From the NCBI GenBank assembly GCA_022385805.1, contig MU277685.1:402782-466781 (forward strand): a DNA stretch of 64,000 nucleotides, in the 5' to 3' direction. The position numbers and the translations under genes are program-made. Of the stretch, positions 47,162 through 58,999 are shown piece after piece (the first letter of the stretch is position 1; every line of letters begins with the position of its first letter). This DNA is from Pilatotrama ljubarskyi (taxonomy: Eukaryota > Basidiomycota > Agaricomycetes > Polyporales > Polyporaceae). Below the pieces are notes generated by a model that made no database searches, was not told the DNA's origin, and worked only from the letters and a program-made list of their open reading frames with translations.

Positions 47162-48286
47162 ATGCCTGTGATTAGTGCGTCGGTCGACGCATACCTGGTC
47201 GCAGCTATCACTGTGCTCGTCTCCACCGCGCTCGTCATGCGCCGACAACCCGACCTCCTCACCCTCCGGAATGCGCTCACCTTGCTCGTCGTCTTCCACT
47301 CTCTGTCTGTCTTATACACCATAATCGTACTATGGCCTCCGAACATCTTCCAGCGACTCCGATTACCCTTAACTACGCCCTCGGAGACCATCCGTGTTGT
47401 CCTCCTCCAGAGCGCTGGTCTACCTCCCGACGCGTCGCTCCCACAACCACTCGACGCGCTCCTCACGCGTCTCTCGTCGTTTGACATGCGTACGCTATAC
47501 GTCAGGTCACTCCCATGCCACCCACGTTTCGTGCATCCACTCACATCACGCGATTACCCACAGGTTCGGCCAAACGGTCATCCAGGACTGCGAGTACTGC
47601 ACCACCTTTGATGAGTACCTCATATTCGCCGCGCCCCGCATAGCGCTCGAATACGTGAAGGAAGCGGCCGTGGTCGGCCTGCTGACGATACGCGGGAGCG
47701 GACATGAGCGGTGGCGGGCGTACGCCGTCGCGCTACTCGTGGGCGCGTTCATCGTCGAAGGGTACTGGATCGCCACGACGCCCATAGGCATCTCGCGCGA
47801 TGGCCTCAACGTCTTCATGGTGCGTTCGCCTTCCCACACAATGTCACACATGACCTCTGACGCTTAAGCCACGAAAAGTGGCACGACAACCTCTGGCTCA
47901 TCCGCCACCTCTTCTTCCTCGCCCTCCCCATCATCATCCACAACCTCCCCCAATCGCCACCCAAACCGAGCCCCGCGCCCCTCCTCACCGCCGCGCGCAC
48001 GCAGCTCCAGCAAACCCAGCAGCAGCTCGTCAACGCGCGCTTCGTGCACGCTGCGCTGGAGCGACAGCCCGCCCTGCGCGCCGCGTCCACGGAGTGGTGG
48101 GAGCGCCAGCGCGTCGAGGGCGAGTGGGCGCGCGCGGACGAGCACGTCCGGCGCGCGGCAGAGAAGCTCGGAAAGGGCATACAGGAAGGCATGGAGGGCC
48201 CAGCGGGGAAGCTCAGTCAGAGGGCAAAGCTGGCGTTGCGCCAGATCTTTGAGAGTTTGGGCCTCAGCGTGCCGCAATGGCGGTGA
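47162..48286 (+). CDS. Multi-pass membrane protein, unidentified
   Basis: Not recognised as a named family. Three exons (introns near 47507-47563 and 47820-47878) give about 335 residues. Hydrophobic helices: [19 protein letters not shown] at the N-terminus, TLLVVFHSLSVLYTIIVLW, AYAVALLVGAFIVEGYWIA, and a fourth around HLFFLALPIIIHNL. Between helices 2 and 3 there is FGQTVIQDCEYCTTFDEYLI with a CxxC pair. The C-terminal 120 residues are hydrophilic and predicted helical or coiled coil (LQQTQQQLVNARFVHAALER ... EWWERQRVEGEWARADEHV). This arrangement suggests an organelle-membrane protein with a soluble coiled tail, but location and role are unknown. The start codon is the first ATG, just before helix 1. 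Confidence 0.68.
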
Positions 48287-48970
48287 CTCCCTTGTGCGTG
48301 TGGGATGTACTGTAACTTAGATGTAGGCTATATGATACCACGCGGCAGACTTCTTGCGGGTTTCATGTCTGTGCGTCCTATGGAGACGAGGAGCGCGCTC
48401 GGCCTGAGCGCACCCACCAATGCAACATGCACGGTGCATCAGTCTGACGTGAACATGGCTGTGCCTCTGATGAGTTTCGGTGTCAACCCTGAGGGCACAG
48501 CACAGAGGTGCCGGTAGAAGTAGCATTGAGGCAAATCAATACAGCACAAGCAGGATGTAGACAAAGCGCGCAGCGAGCCGGACTGTGGTCATGAAGGCCG
48601 TAATCCGTGAAATTTCGTGGAAGCCGAGTGGCGAGTAGGTAGTGGGGAAAGGGGAGAAGAAGCGACAAGGCGCGCTGCGGGGTGAGGGGTAGGTAGGCAA
48701 AGGACAACAAACGGATCTAAAGCGTAGCAATATGCAAGACAAGTCCCATAGATGATAGATAAGCAAGCAAACGAGCAACAGCAGATTCCGGCCTCCTCCA
48801 ACTTCCAACGACGAGAGACGATGCGAACGAATAGAGAGCGACGGATAAGGATGATCATATGTTTACAAACTGTGCGATGGAGTGACGATCGTCAGCAAAT
48901 GCCGCATCGTGCAGGACACGCGGAAGACTCACCAAAATAGTGGCACATGGTAAAATTACATTTTCCGCGA
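48287..48970. other. Intergenic, convergent 3' ends
   Basis: No gene seen. If the downstream membrane-protein gene has a further 3' exon (see its entry), it would lie here. Confidence 0.45.
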
Positions 48971-50866
48971 TTACTCACGGGGCGGAGGGGGCATGTCCGG
49001 GATGATGTAGTGGACCTGCTTATCCCCGAAGCTCGACTTGTGGTTCAGGTTCGGCAGCTCCATACCCGCCGCAATCAGGTCCTCGCGCGAGTGCTGCCTA
49101 CCTGGGACGGGCGAGGCACCCCCGGCGCGCAGGGTCGACCCGGAACCCGAATCTGACTTGTTGCGGTACATGGGTTGAGGAGATGGACCGGGGGAACGGC
49201 TCCCTCCGGACGAGCTGGCGACGCTGGGACCGCGGCTTACAGCCGTGCTGGTAACCGAGGCCGAGGAGAAGGAAGGCGCAGTGGCGGAGGGCGGCGGCAT
49301 CATGTCGGACTCGTCGAGCGTAGGTACGGGCTTGCGGGTTGCGCGGCGTGGGCCGTTACCGGAAGATGTGCGGCCCATGGTAGAGGCTTCGACATACCCA
49401 CCCGGATTGACTTGCATGGGCATGGGGGGTGCATCGAATGTCCGGAGCTGCATGCTATCGACGGAGCGCCGAGGGACAGTGGGCGAACGCGTACGAGGGG
49501 TGGGCGGCACCGACGAAGGCGGCGAGGATCCAGGCTCGCCATCGAGCTTCGCGAGCGCGAGCGCGCGATGGGACTGGCTTGAGGACTTCGCGCGCGCACG
49601 GCCCAAGAAGCCCTGCGCGCTATGGGGCGCTGCTGTGGGAGTAATCGGAGGCGTCACGCCTGGGCTAGACAGGGACGAGCGGCGACGATCTCCAGCCACC
49701 GGTGGGACGCTCTCGAACAACTCGTGGCCCCGGCTGGGCGGTGCCTTCTCCTCGTGCGCTAGAGAAGAGATATCGTCATCCGAGACGCCCCGGCTTGTGG
49801 TACTGTGGCCATAGGCAGTGCTCGACAGCGGTGAGAGGATGGGTCCAGTTGATTCCGTCGTCCCACGTTTCTTTGGGAGCCCAAGTACCACGGGAGTCCT
49901 GCCAGAGGTCGGCGCGGTCGAAACGGGGAGACCTACGTCCATACCGGAGTCGCGGGAAGAGAGACCGCCCCACTTTCCCAAGTGCCCGGGGCGGCCGGAG
50001 CCGTCCAGTTCACGTCGACGAGAACGCGTGGGTGTGCGCCGACAGAGTCCGAAGTAGATGTACGCCGCCACGGCTGCAGCGATGATGGCGACACCACCGA
50101 TGACGCCTCCGGCAATCGCGCCTGCTCGCGAGTGACTGGAGACGGCGTCGGTGACGGGGAGAATGGTAGACGATGACGTAGGGGAAGCCGAATTGCTCGT
50201 GGCAATCACGGACGGCGCAGATGTCGGCGTAGGCGTTGACGAGGACGTGGAGGAACTGCTAAGACAGGAGTTGTCCGTACCAGTGAGGACGCAGAACTGG
50301 GAGGACTCCGCCGCTATGCCTGGTCCTACTGCCCGCACACGGTACCATCCCAACGTGAGATTGACCGGTGACCAGGTGAAGGACTGTGACGCTGCGTCGA
50401 TGTTGACCGCAACAGGGGCACCCATAATCGTTACATTACCTGCGCCCGATGTTCCGTCCGGATGAGGACCAATGTCCGTATAAACAAGGAGAGAGATGTC
50501 TTCATCGGGTCCGGAGTACGTCCAGGGGATAGTAACTGAGGAACAGGTGTTGGTCAAGGGCACAGTGCCGAAACTCAACGACGGTGTCGGATTCGTGCTG
50601 GCACCAGTCGAGGTCGGCGTCCCAGGATCGGTGAGGGATAGTCTTGAGCCCGGTAGTGACATCGTCGTTGGTTGCGAGGGGGGTGATACTACGACTGTGC
50701 TGGTGCTGGTCACCGTTGCCGTTGGTCCTCCTGTTGACAAGATCGGGCCACCAGGAAGTGAAGGGGAATCCGTCGACGAGGTGGAGGTAGAAGGATCGAA
50801 ACCTGTGAGTCGGGATCCGGGGAGGTTTACCTGTCGGCGCTGGTTCTCGTGCTGTGCAAGTGCCAT
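48971..50866 (-). CDS. Single-pass membrane protein with KNH-like ectodomain (paralog A)
   Basis: 631 residues in one frame. The N-terminus (MALAQHENQRRQVNLPGSRL) has no signal peptide. Residues 15-20 and 71-76 repeat LPGSRL. Ser/Thr-rich stretches surround a domain at about 95-195: NTCSSVTIPWTYSGPDEDIS, FTWSPVNLTLGWYRVRAVGP, SSQFCVLTG, then SCL. Cys108 and Cys201 match paired cysteines in the paralogs. After an S/T-rich stalk comes one helix (AGAIAGGVIGGVAIIAAAVA, about 249-273), basic residues, the shared motif KWGGLSS (about 298-304), and a long Pro/Ser-rich tail with PQPMYRNKSDSGSGS. The layout resembles wall-stress sensors (Mid2/Wsc), but without their signal peptide. The TAA stop overlaps a perfect donor (CCCC-GTGAGTAA), so an extra exon is possible. 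Confidence 0.75.
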   Translation of the reverse strand: MALAQHENQRRQVNLPGSRLTGFDPSTSTSSTDSPSLPGGPILSTGGPTATVTSTSTVVVSPPSQPTTMSLPGSRLSLTDPGTPTSTGASTNPTPSLSFGTVPLTNTCSSVTIPWTYSGPDEDISLLVYTDIGPHPDGTSGAGNVTIMGAPVAVNIDAASQSFTWSPVNLTLGWYRVRAVGPGIAAESSQFCVLTGTDNSCLSSSSTSSSTPTPTSAPSVIATSNSASPTSSSTILPVTDAVSSHSRAGAIAGGVIGGVAIIAAAVAAYIYFGLCRRTPTRSRRRELDGSGRPGHLGKWGGLSSRDSGMDVGLPVSTAPTSGRTPVVLGLPKKRGTTESTGPILSPLSSTAYGHSTTSRGVSDDDISSLAHEEKAPPSRGHELFESVPPVAGDRRRSSLSSPGVTPPITPTAAPHSAQGFLGRARAKSSSQSHRALALAKLDGEPGSSPPSSVPPTPRTRSPTVPRRSVDSMQLRTFDAPPMPMQVNPGGYVEASTMGRTSSGNGPRRATRKPVPTLDESDMMPPPSATAPSFSSASVTSTAVSRGPSVASSSGGSRSPGPSPQPMYRNKSDSGSGSTLRAGGASPVPGRQHSREDLIAAGMELPNLNHKSSFGDKQVHYIIPDMPPPPRE

Positions 50867-51504
50867 CTTTTGTCAGGGCGATCTAGACATTCGACGACAG
50901 GGGCGAACGGGGATCGCGAGAGAGGGGGCTCACCGACGTCTGTCGTCTTATGAACTCTTCATAGATAACAGAGCTCCGTCGGGGAAAGGAACGGAGCGAT
51001 ATGGACAGAGGACGAAGCTCCCGCCGCGTGGAGATGAACGCTCTCCGTAACCTGCGCTCACCGAAAAAGCGCTTAGCTCGGTCACTCGCTCGGTCACGGG
51101 TCTCCGTTCTAACTTCCCTCGGAGCGTGAAAAAAATCGCACGGTTATGGTACTGAGCAATCTATAGGTTGAGCGGTATACATTATACATGCAGGTATGCT
51201 ATACAGTATGCGACAATCGTGCGATGATGCATGAGTGGGGAGCTTGGGACGGAGAAAGGTTATGGGCCGCGAGCAGCAGGATTAGAGGGATGGGAGGGAG
51301 GGTAAAGAGGGGCGCCGAGAGGGAAGCCGACGGGCCTGGGAGATACTTGTGTGTATAATTGTCTTGATCACCACTCGTAACGGCCGCCACGCAAAGAAAA
51401 CAGGGACCATCGCTTGTCTGACTTCCTGCGGTTCCCGTTGGACAGACCAACTTTGCGGATCCGCGCCAGCCTGCAAACGATGCGTGAGTAAAGTCCAGGG
51501 GCGA
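50867..51504. other. Intergenic
   Basis: 5' region of paralog A and 3' end of MRS2. A run of GCTCACTCGGTCACTCGCTC-like near-repeats lies around 51070-51100. No gene seen. If paralog A has an upstream exon with a signal peptide, it would be here. Confidence 0.45.
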
Positions 51505-53758
51505 TCACTGCGCTATCATGGCGAACCGGTGTACTCCGATCCAGGCCGCCCCTAGGCAGAACGCGATGGATGTTGCAGTCATCACGTAGAACGCATATTC
51601 GTGCTCTTCGAAGTGGCTCTTCAACTGTGGGCAGGGAGGGTCAATCCTCGGGCCCGTGGGAATGCAGCGGACAGCCGATTTTGACCACTTACGTTCATGC
51701 CGAAGACACCAGCAACAAGCGTGCCTATTCCGATACCCATTGTTAGGATGGAGACTTTCAGGTCCAGCGCTAGCAATGCATTGCGGTTGGAGTCCAGGAT
51801 GAGCTCCACAATTTCTTGTGTGGATTGCACATTCGACTGGGCGATGCTCAGCCGACAAAAGGGGCATCTCGTATAACTGTGCTCACCTGGATATTCTCCG
51901 CTTCGTTCACGATTTCCTCGACTTGCTTGGAAAACGATTCTAGCAGAACTTCCAGCTCTTCGTGGTCATCTTGGTTCCTCGGCGTCCCATTTTTCTTGTC
52001 TGTGAGGTACATAGCGGCAAGGTCCTGATCTGTAATGAGGAAGATCGCATACAGTGAGTGTTGGAGGATATTCAGCCGGAGTGTGCTTACCCTGCTCGAG
52101 CACTTCCTCAAGGGCCTCTTGAACCTGCGGGCGGAAAACGGTCAAATACATACTTCGCAAAGGGGTCCACAGTGCACGCACCAATTTAGCACGGTTCTGG
52201 AAGCTGGCTAGCCGTCGCGAATAGTGCAGGAGGCGCTTGAACCGGTCGTGATCGATATCGTCTTCAAGCTCGGCGAGCAAGCCCCCAACGAGATTACGGA
52301 TGAATACCATCTCAGCCTCCAGCGCGCTCAGCACCGACAGCAGTATGGACTCCAGCGCTCTGTGAACCAGCGGCTGAGCTGTCAAGTGCTGGAACAAATC
52401 GGCACCCACGAGGGAACGCAATAGGGGACGGGACACTCACCGGAACTCATAGGGTGTGCCCGACGCTTTCGCCCTTAAATTATGCTGTCGCGGTTGTTAG
52501 CGTTACCGAAGTCTCATAGGTGAAGAGGGGGCAGAACGTACTTCTAGGTGATAGAGAAATACCGAATGCAAGCGCGAGTCGGCAGAGCCGTAGGTATCGA
52601 ACAGAACGACGGTGTCTGCTTTCACTAGCGCGCGTATATGCAGGATATTGACCTGTCGATGAGCATGGACAGCGGTCAGCAAAGGTGTCCCGAGGTTGCG
52701 CGTGTGTGCATACGTACGAGAATCGCTTCTTTTCGCACCAAGATCGTTGGCACAAGGTTGGGTATCCTGGAGTCGATTTTCCGGAGATCACGGGGCTGTC
52801 TCCTGACCAGTCAGTACGGGATTTGCAAGACACCTTGTTGACCGGCAACTGAGTCCGGTGCCTTCAGAATAAACTGTATAGCCGTATTGACTCAAACCCA
52901 GACGAGTGTGCAACACAGGCTACGCAGTACAACTGACATTTATAGCAAAGCCGTCCACGGCTATGCCTTGCTTAGGCCGCCAGGACAGTACTCTCGCCGG
53001 ACACCTGGAGAGAGCTCGGCGCTGGTGACACCGCAAGACACGCTCACATTCGAGCCAAGGTCCTGTATGCCAAGGTTACCGACTACCGCCGCCCCGCCCT
53101 ACCGCTTACTAGGTGGCGGACGGCGGAAATGAGACCGCGGACGCACACCTCAGCAGGCGATAAGTCACGGGAAGCCTCGTGGGCACGATCGTAGGGAAAA
53201 GCGCATGCAAAGATGGAGAGGTGCTTACGTTCAGTCTGTGTTCAGTGCACAAGTCGGCCTTCCTGAACTGCCCAGAAATCGTCTTCACGTTCCCTGCAGA
53301 CGTAATGTGCCAGAAAGACGGTGGGTGGGTGAGTAAAAAACAACGATGCACTGCAGCTGACCTTCCGCGTCCAGTATTGTACCTACAAGTCTGCCAAGGT
53401 TAACGAACGTGCCAGGCTAGCGGGTCCAGAAACTCACATCGCAGCATGAGGTCCGTCGGCTGCCTGCCCTTCATCGCTTTCTCCAGAACGGCAATTTTGG
53501 CGGCCTGCTCATGACTGTCTGTGGGTTCCTGTAGTGGGTTCTCCGTTCGCTTGAAAGACAGTCTTTGCAGCCAGGTGGTGAACCGCCTCAGTCCCGGATT
53601 GCAGGGGTGCGATGAATATCGTAACCGAGAAGCTCCGCATGCAAGCTTTGAGGGTCCTTGTGAGACTGCTTCCTGCGCGCGTCCCAGAGTGGACAAGCAA
53701 GTTCTGTGCGGCAGGTGCAGCTCAGGATAGACCGGCCACGGCGTTCGACAGCGTTTCA
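51505..53758 (-). CDS. MRS2: Mitochondrial magnesium channel MRS2 (CorA superfamily)
   Basis: Inner-membrane Mg2+ channel. It starts MKRCRTPWPVYPELHLPHRT and has a basic, Ser/Arg-rich presequence. Body: EQAAKIAVLEKAMKGRQPTD, NVKTISGQFRKADLCTEHRL, then RDLRKIDSRIPNLVPTILVR, VNILHIRALVKADTVVLFDT and ALESILLSVLSALEAEMVFI. A coiled segment follows (LEVLLESFSKQVEEIVNEAE, then STQEIVELILDSNRNALLAL). The first pore helix ends with the selectivity motif GMN (TMGIGIGTLVAGVFGMN), split by an intron, and the second is YAFYVMTATSIAFCLGAAWI. The C-terminus is VHRFAMIAQ. The intron between LCTEHRL and RDLRKID is long (about 430 nt, 52800-53225) compared with others here. Start chosen as the first ATG giving a presequence. 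Confidence 0.84.
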
Positions 53759-54697
53759 TGGCAGCGCCAGTCGGATGAGGGATTACATGGCGTTCGGCCA
53801 GCTTCCTGAGCAGCGTAGACATACGCAAGAAAGCGTGCAAAATCGCGACTGAGCCAGCCGAGAATCCAGAGAGCGAATTGCGGAAGACAAGTCCTCCGTC
53901 CGCCAGACGCATGCACCTCGCAGTCAAGCGCCCGTTCCCTTAAAATGGGACCCATGACTGACACGCTTCTCTGACGTAAGCCGATCGAGATCATCCTCCG
54001 TCCGTCGCACAGACGCCCAGAGGACTTTGTACAGCGACCTGCATCCAGCAGTCATCCATCCCTGGACTGGCTAGAATTGCGGGTGGCTCCTGGGTAGATG
54101 CTTCCCAACCCGGTCATTCACCTCATGCAAATTGTGAACTGTTTCCCCGACTTTTCGCGCCACCCGGGAATGAACCGTCGGAGAGCTCGAAGAGGCCCGC
54201 GTGCATCGCCCGCCGATGTGCATGAGCTCTTCATCTGTGAGTCCCAAGTACGATCGGTAGTCGCTAGTCATCCTGATCTACCGATTGCACGCACATCGAC
54301 GCCCGGGTTAGGCCCTTCGTCTCTTAGGTGATACCCAATATTATATTCCGTCAGAGTTCGAGTCCACGGTCATACACGCCCTCCGGCCATGTGACGCCAG
54401 CCTGGATCTGAAAGCCTCTTGCCCCTCTGCACTGCTGCAGGACACGAGTTGCATCCGCGTCAGACACCTGCCATGCTGGCAGAACCGACTCGGCACGCAT
54501 GTCCAGATCACATTGAAACGTTTGCCCACCCAGTTGTCCTCGCTCGGCTTTCGCCCTCGACGCCGCGGAACATATTCCGGACCACTGGCCCATTGATCGC
54601 TCCTTCCCAACTTCTCTAGGCGTCCAGCTCCGGCTCCTACTATACATGAACCCGCTCCCCGGCCTCCGATGGCTTTCACCCTTCGCCCTTACCGACT
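53759..54697. other. Divergent spacer 0.9 kb
   Basis: Between MRS2 and the nucleotidyltransferase-like gene. Frames at 54071-54271 (minus) and 54098-54331 (plus) overlap and neither is recognisable. No gene claimed. Confidence 0.45.
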
Positions 54698-55475
54698 ATG
54701 CACGAAGTACCCCGCTTGCTCCAAGCCGCCGCCGCTCTCTCGCAGGCCCTGCGCAATGCCGGTGTTCCCCATGCATTTTACGGGAACGTCCTGACAGCTG
54801 TGCTTGCTAACTCACCGCTTGCCGATGTCGGTAGTGCTCTGATGTCATAGGCGGAAAGACTGACATTTCGGCAGGAAATATCTTGTGTAGTCGAAGGCGG
54901 CACGGCACATCCCTTCCGTCGCGTCCGTCAGGCATGCGCAGGAAACGAAGACTTTGCGATTGTAACCTCACCGTGGAGTAATCGGTAAGTCCCAACCAGA
55001 AATCGCTCTTACCCGCTACGACCGCGATTCATCAAGCTGCAGATTGCACGTGAAATACCAGCGCCTCATACCCGCCATCGACGTGAGTTCTGTTTCCGCG
55101 GCATCCGTCGACGAGGCTCATGAGATCAGATTGAGATCTTGGTGGCGGGCGAGGAGGGTCCACGCCGGCTCGACAGCACCACTGTAATGACGGTGGGGAC
55201 GGTGCCTTTCCTGACGATCACAGAGTTCGTTAGGGCGAAAGTCAAGGCGTGGTCATTGTATGTGAACCCTTTGGACGGGCTGCGAATGAGGGCTAACCGC
55301 CCCGGGCAGACGCGGTCGAGAGCAAGACGCTGGAGACATCATTTACGCGATGACGCGATACTGGAACCGAGTGGATCTCAATCGTGTTCCAGAACAGGAA
55401 ATGAACGACTTCGCGGCACGTTTTCCTGCGGTGGCCCCATCGTGGCAAGAACTCAAACGAAAGTACGGCATGTAG
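54698..55475 (+). CDS. Conserved nucleotidyltransferase-like protein of unknown function
   Basis: Short protein of about 190 residues from five exons. It reads MHEVPRLLQAAAALSQALRN, then AGVPHAFYGNVLTAVLANSP, ISCVVEGGTAHPFRRVRQAC, LHVKYQRLIPAIDILVAGEE, TTVMTVGTVPFLTITEFVRA and a C-terminus AMTRYWNRVDLNRV ... WQELKRKYGM. The opening helix followed by a Gly-Asn loop, acidic strands and a late 'ITEFVRAKVKAW' helix recalls small nucleotidyltransferases (MNT/DUF1814-like), but the canonical GSxxxDxD motif is not present. Proteins of this kind seem to be widespread unnamed products in Agaricomycetes (from memory). All introns are GT-AG and joins keep frame. Neighbours give no functional hint. Confidence 0.65.
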
Positions 55476-56889
55476 GTCCTATTAATGATCCTAAGTCCCC
55501 AGCTCCCAACGCTCACTGGCATCAGATCTTAGCAACGCTCAAACGCGCGCAATGCATAAAATGGTACTTAACTGTCAGCATGAATCAAGCTGGCCAATCT
55601 CGAGGCAACGCCTCTCCACCCTGGACTATCGGACTCGTACTCTCATATTCTGTTCTGCAGGCTTGTAACTGCGACCACCTGTTGCTGTTCTTGTCCCTTT
55701 GCAGATCATAGCACGCAAGGTAGCTATTCGCATAGTGAGAACGGAACTCGGACCACTTATCCCTTTCCATCGGACGATTTGGACCCCAGATCAGACTTCA
55801 CGGGATAGCATGCCGGACGTGATACGCTTCAGGCTTGACCGAAGCATGCCGTTCCTACTCATCACCCCATCAGGTCCCGAGGGCCTAGATGGTGTCGACG
55901 ATTACTCAAAATGCGGGGCGCCACACGTACCGGTGAATGCAGTTCAGGAACGAAGCCAGAGAAGGCGAAGGCTGGCTTCCAGATCCTCGGAACGGCTCCT
56001 CTGCACTGGGTCTTTGCTAAGTCGACGTGATACCAGAGCGAGGGTGCTAGTGTTCGCCGCGTCGGGTTTCACTGACCTGCTGACCGGTCTCGCGTCCTGA
56101 GACGCGTGCTCGTTGAAGGGGGCCCACCATCTCGACGTTGAAGCCTATCGGTGAGAACATCATTACAGCGTCCGCGACGCATTGAGGCGGTAGAGAACAT
56201 CAGATAAGGCTTGCTCCTACAACGTTATGGAGTAGGTGCGTCGTGCCTCTTTCATTCCATTTGCCACCCATAGAGCCTCGATTCTCCTCACAACCAGCAG
56301 ATCCAGGCTGCGTGCTGTAGAAAAGTCGCGTTGACCTCAGTCTGAGTCGAGTGCATAGCACTGTACTTGACAGTCACCTTTGCGGGCAGCCAAGAACTGT
56401 TGTTCAGAAGCGTCAGTCGGTGGCACACCGGCTCACAGCATAGCCGATGCGGAATAGTGACGATCTTCCCATCCGGACGTCTTGTACAGAGCTCATAGCC
56501 TGAGGAATCCGGCATCCGGACTTGCCCTCAGGCTATCACCGCGAGTCGGACTTGAAGTAGCATTTCATCAAGTGTAAAGTACTTCCGGGAGAGAGTGCCG
56601 CACCTCTGATCCCAGCTTACATTCCTTCCTTATATTACGCACCTCAGCACACGCGCCCCCGGTCGATTCGGTACGGAGAGTGTAAGGAGACGGTGTGGAT
56701 GATGGCTCTGTCAGGTTCGACGATCTATCTAAACTGCCTTATCGGGAAGATGTCACGGCGGTGAAATGGATCACGTGCTATGTCACGCTAGACGCGTACG
56801 TAGCCCCAGAGTGAGCGTCGCGTCCTCATCGTTGCTTACGACGTCCTCCCCAATTTCTCCCCTTCTCCGCTTTCATCCTCACTTCCACA
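55476..56889. other. Intergenic 1.4 kb
   Basis: No gene can be supported. The plus frame 55699-56100 and minus frame 56288-56515 have no family features. The right end is the promoter of the proteasome ATPase gene. Confidence 0.45.
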
Positions 56890-58325
56890 ATGCCCGTTGC
56901 CACCCACACACCGACCCCGCCTGTTGGACTGAAGGCGTACTACCAGGCCAAGATTGAGGCCGCCGAGCTTGAGATTAATCAGAGAACACAGAACCTGCGT
57001 CGGTTAGAGGCGCAACGAAATGCTCTCAATGCAAGAGGTATGTGCGCATAAAGTCTGTGGCATTCAGAACTCATAATGGTGCATGAAGTGAGGTTGCTGC
57101 GAGAGGAGCTGCAGCTGTTGCATGAACCGGGAAGCTACGTCGGAGAGGTCGTCAAGGTCATGGGCAAGAACAAGGTGCTCGTCAAGGTTCAGCCCGAGGG
57201 CAAATACAGTACGTGTGTGTCGATGCAGTCCTTACATCCATGCTCATCTGTTGCTCGCAGTCGTGGACTTTGACTCCGAGATTGACGTCGCGTCACTAAC
57301 GCCCTCCCTCCGAGTGGCCCTCCGGTCAGACTCATACACAATACACAAGATCCTGCCGAATAAGGTCGATCCGCTCGTCTCGCTCATGATGGTCGAGAAA
57401 GTCCCGGACAGTACGTACGAGATGGTTGGTGGCCTTGACAAGCAAATCAAGGAGATCAAGGAGGTCATCGAGTTGCCGGTGAAGCACCCCGAACTGTTCG
57501 AGTCCCTCGGTATCGCACAACCCAAGGGTGTCCTCCTCTACGGTCCCCCCGGTACCGGAAAGACCCTCTTGGCACGTGCCGTCGCGCACCACACCGACTG
57601 CAAGTTCATCCGTGTCTCCGGCTCTGAGCTCGTGCAAAAGTACATTGGCGAGGGCAGTCGGATGGTCCGTGAGCTCTTCGTCATGGCGCGCGAGCACGCT
57701 CCCAGTATCATCTTCATGGACGAGATCGACTCCATTGGCAGCTCACGAGGAGAGAGCGGGTCGGGCGGCGGTGACTCGGAGGTGCAGCGGACGATGCTTG
57801 AGCTCTTGAACCAGCTCGACGGTTTCGAGCCGACGAAGAACATCAAGGTCATCATGGCGACGAACCGGATAGATATCCTCGACTCGGCTCTTCTCCGGCC
57901 AGGGCGTATCGACCGCAAGATCGAGTTCCCGCCGCCGGGCCCCGAGGCGCGTGTCGCTATTCTGCGCATTCATTCGCGGAAGGTATGTGCAACGATGTGA
58001 CGGGCATTCGGATCTGGTGCTCCTTCTAACACCACCTATCACAGATGTCTCTCCAGCGTGGCATCAACCTGCGCGCGCTTGCTGAGAAGATGGGCCAGTG
58101 CTCAGGAGCTGAGGTCCGCGGTATCTGTACGGAGGCGGGTATGTATGCGCTGCGTGAGCGTAGGCAGCACGTCACACAGGAAGACTTCGAGTTCGCGGTA
58201 GCCAAGGTACGTTTCCGCCGAGTTCCTCCTATTATCTACGAGAAATCGTCTCACGTTCGCGCTGCAAACAGGTTCTCAAGAAGAACCAAGAGGGCAACAC
58301 CTCTGTGAACAAGTTGTTCTCGTGA
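56890..58325 (+). CDS. RPT6: 26S proteasome regulatory ATPase subunit Rpt6
   Basis: AAA ATPase of the 19S base (PSMC5 ortholog), unfolding substrates for the 20S core in cytosol and nucleus. It starts [20 protein letters not shown]. The N-terminal coiled coil ([20 protein letters not shown]) is followed by an OB domain ([20 protein letters not shown]). The ATPase has Walker [16 protein letters not shown], the pore-loop region [17 protein letters not shown], Walker [18 protein letters not shown], and the arginine finger region [18 protein letters not shown]. The C-terminal helical part has [20 protein letters not shown] and ends NTSVNKLFS. Introns near 57043, 57210, 57983 and 58207 are in positions that rejoin the conserved sequence perfectly. 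Highly conserved housekeeping gene; complete. Confidence 0.95.
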
Positions 58326-58999
58326 TGTATCTATCGCATTGTATGGACGCACGTCGATGTAGCCACTTCCCTCTTGATATTCTCCCAGATCTGTGCCTTG
58401 CTTGGGCGCATCACATCATAGCTGTGACTATATGCTCCGGCGGTAGGTGCTCCGACGATAATGACAGGTTCCACACGAGTACAAGGCAAGCGCACCGTAT
58501 GCCAGCAATGAGCATACCCACTGAGCCCACGAACAATACTTCACCAGAATGCCAGGTGTATGGGACGGAGGAACCAGGTGAGTCACATTAACATCTGGGG
58601 ATGCTGGAATTGAGGTGAAATTCCCAGGCTTAATCAGGTATGCATCGCGATCTGTTCGCGGGACGCGTCAGTGTCAGATTGCGTTTGCACCGGTCGCCTT
58701 CGTGGGGATAGACATGCCGACGCAGGCTCGCCGACGGCCCACTCTCAGGCTGTTCGGGCTCCTCGTGCTCCACGAGACAGCGGCACATTTCGTCTCGAGT
58801 CCGCCCTATATCTCCGGTAGCTGAGTGCGACAGCACGTTTCTCTTTTCGATATCATCCCTAGGCATCGACGGGATGTTCTTGTCTGCTGGTGCCGCAGCG
58901 CGAGACGGGCTTGCTCTTGAGTAGGAGCTCGCTCTACAGTTTGCTTCCGACCTGTGCTCAAGGACGGCCTCCACGTCTCCTGACTTTGCTCTCCCTGAC
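58326..58999. other. Intergenic
   Basis: 3' region of RPT6 and 5' region of paralog B. No gene seen. Confidence 0.5.

Noticed and set aside
49245..49814. 189-codon plus-strand frame
   Set aside because: Antisense of the Pro/Ser-rich tail of paralog A; GC-rich coding sequence often leaves open antisense frames.
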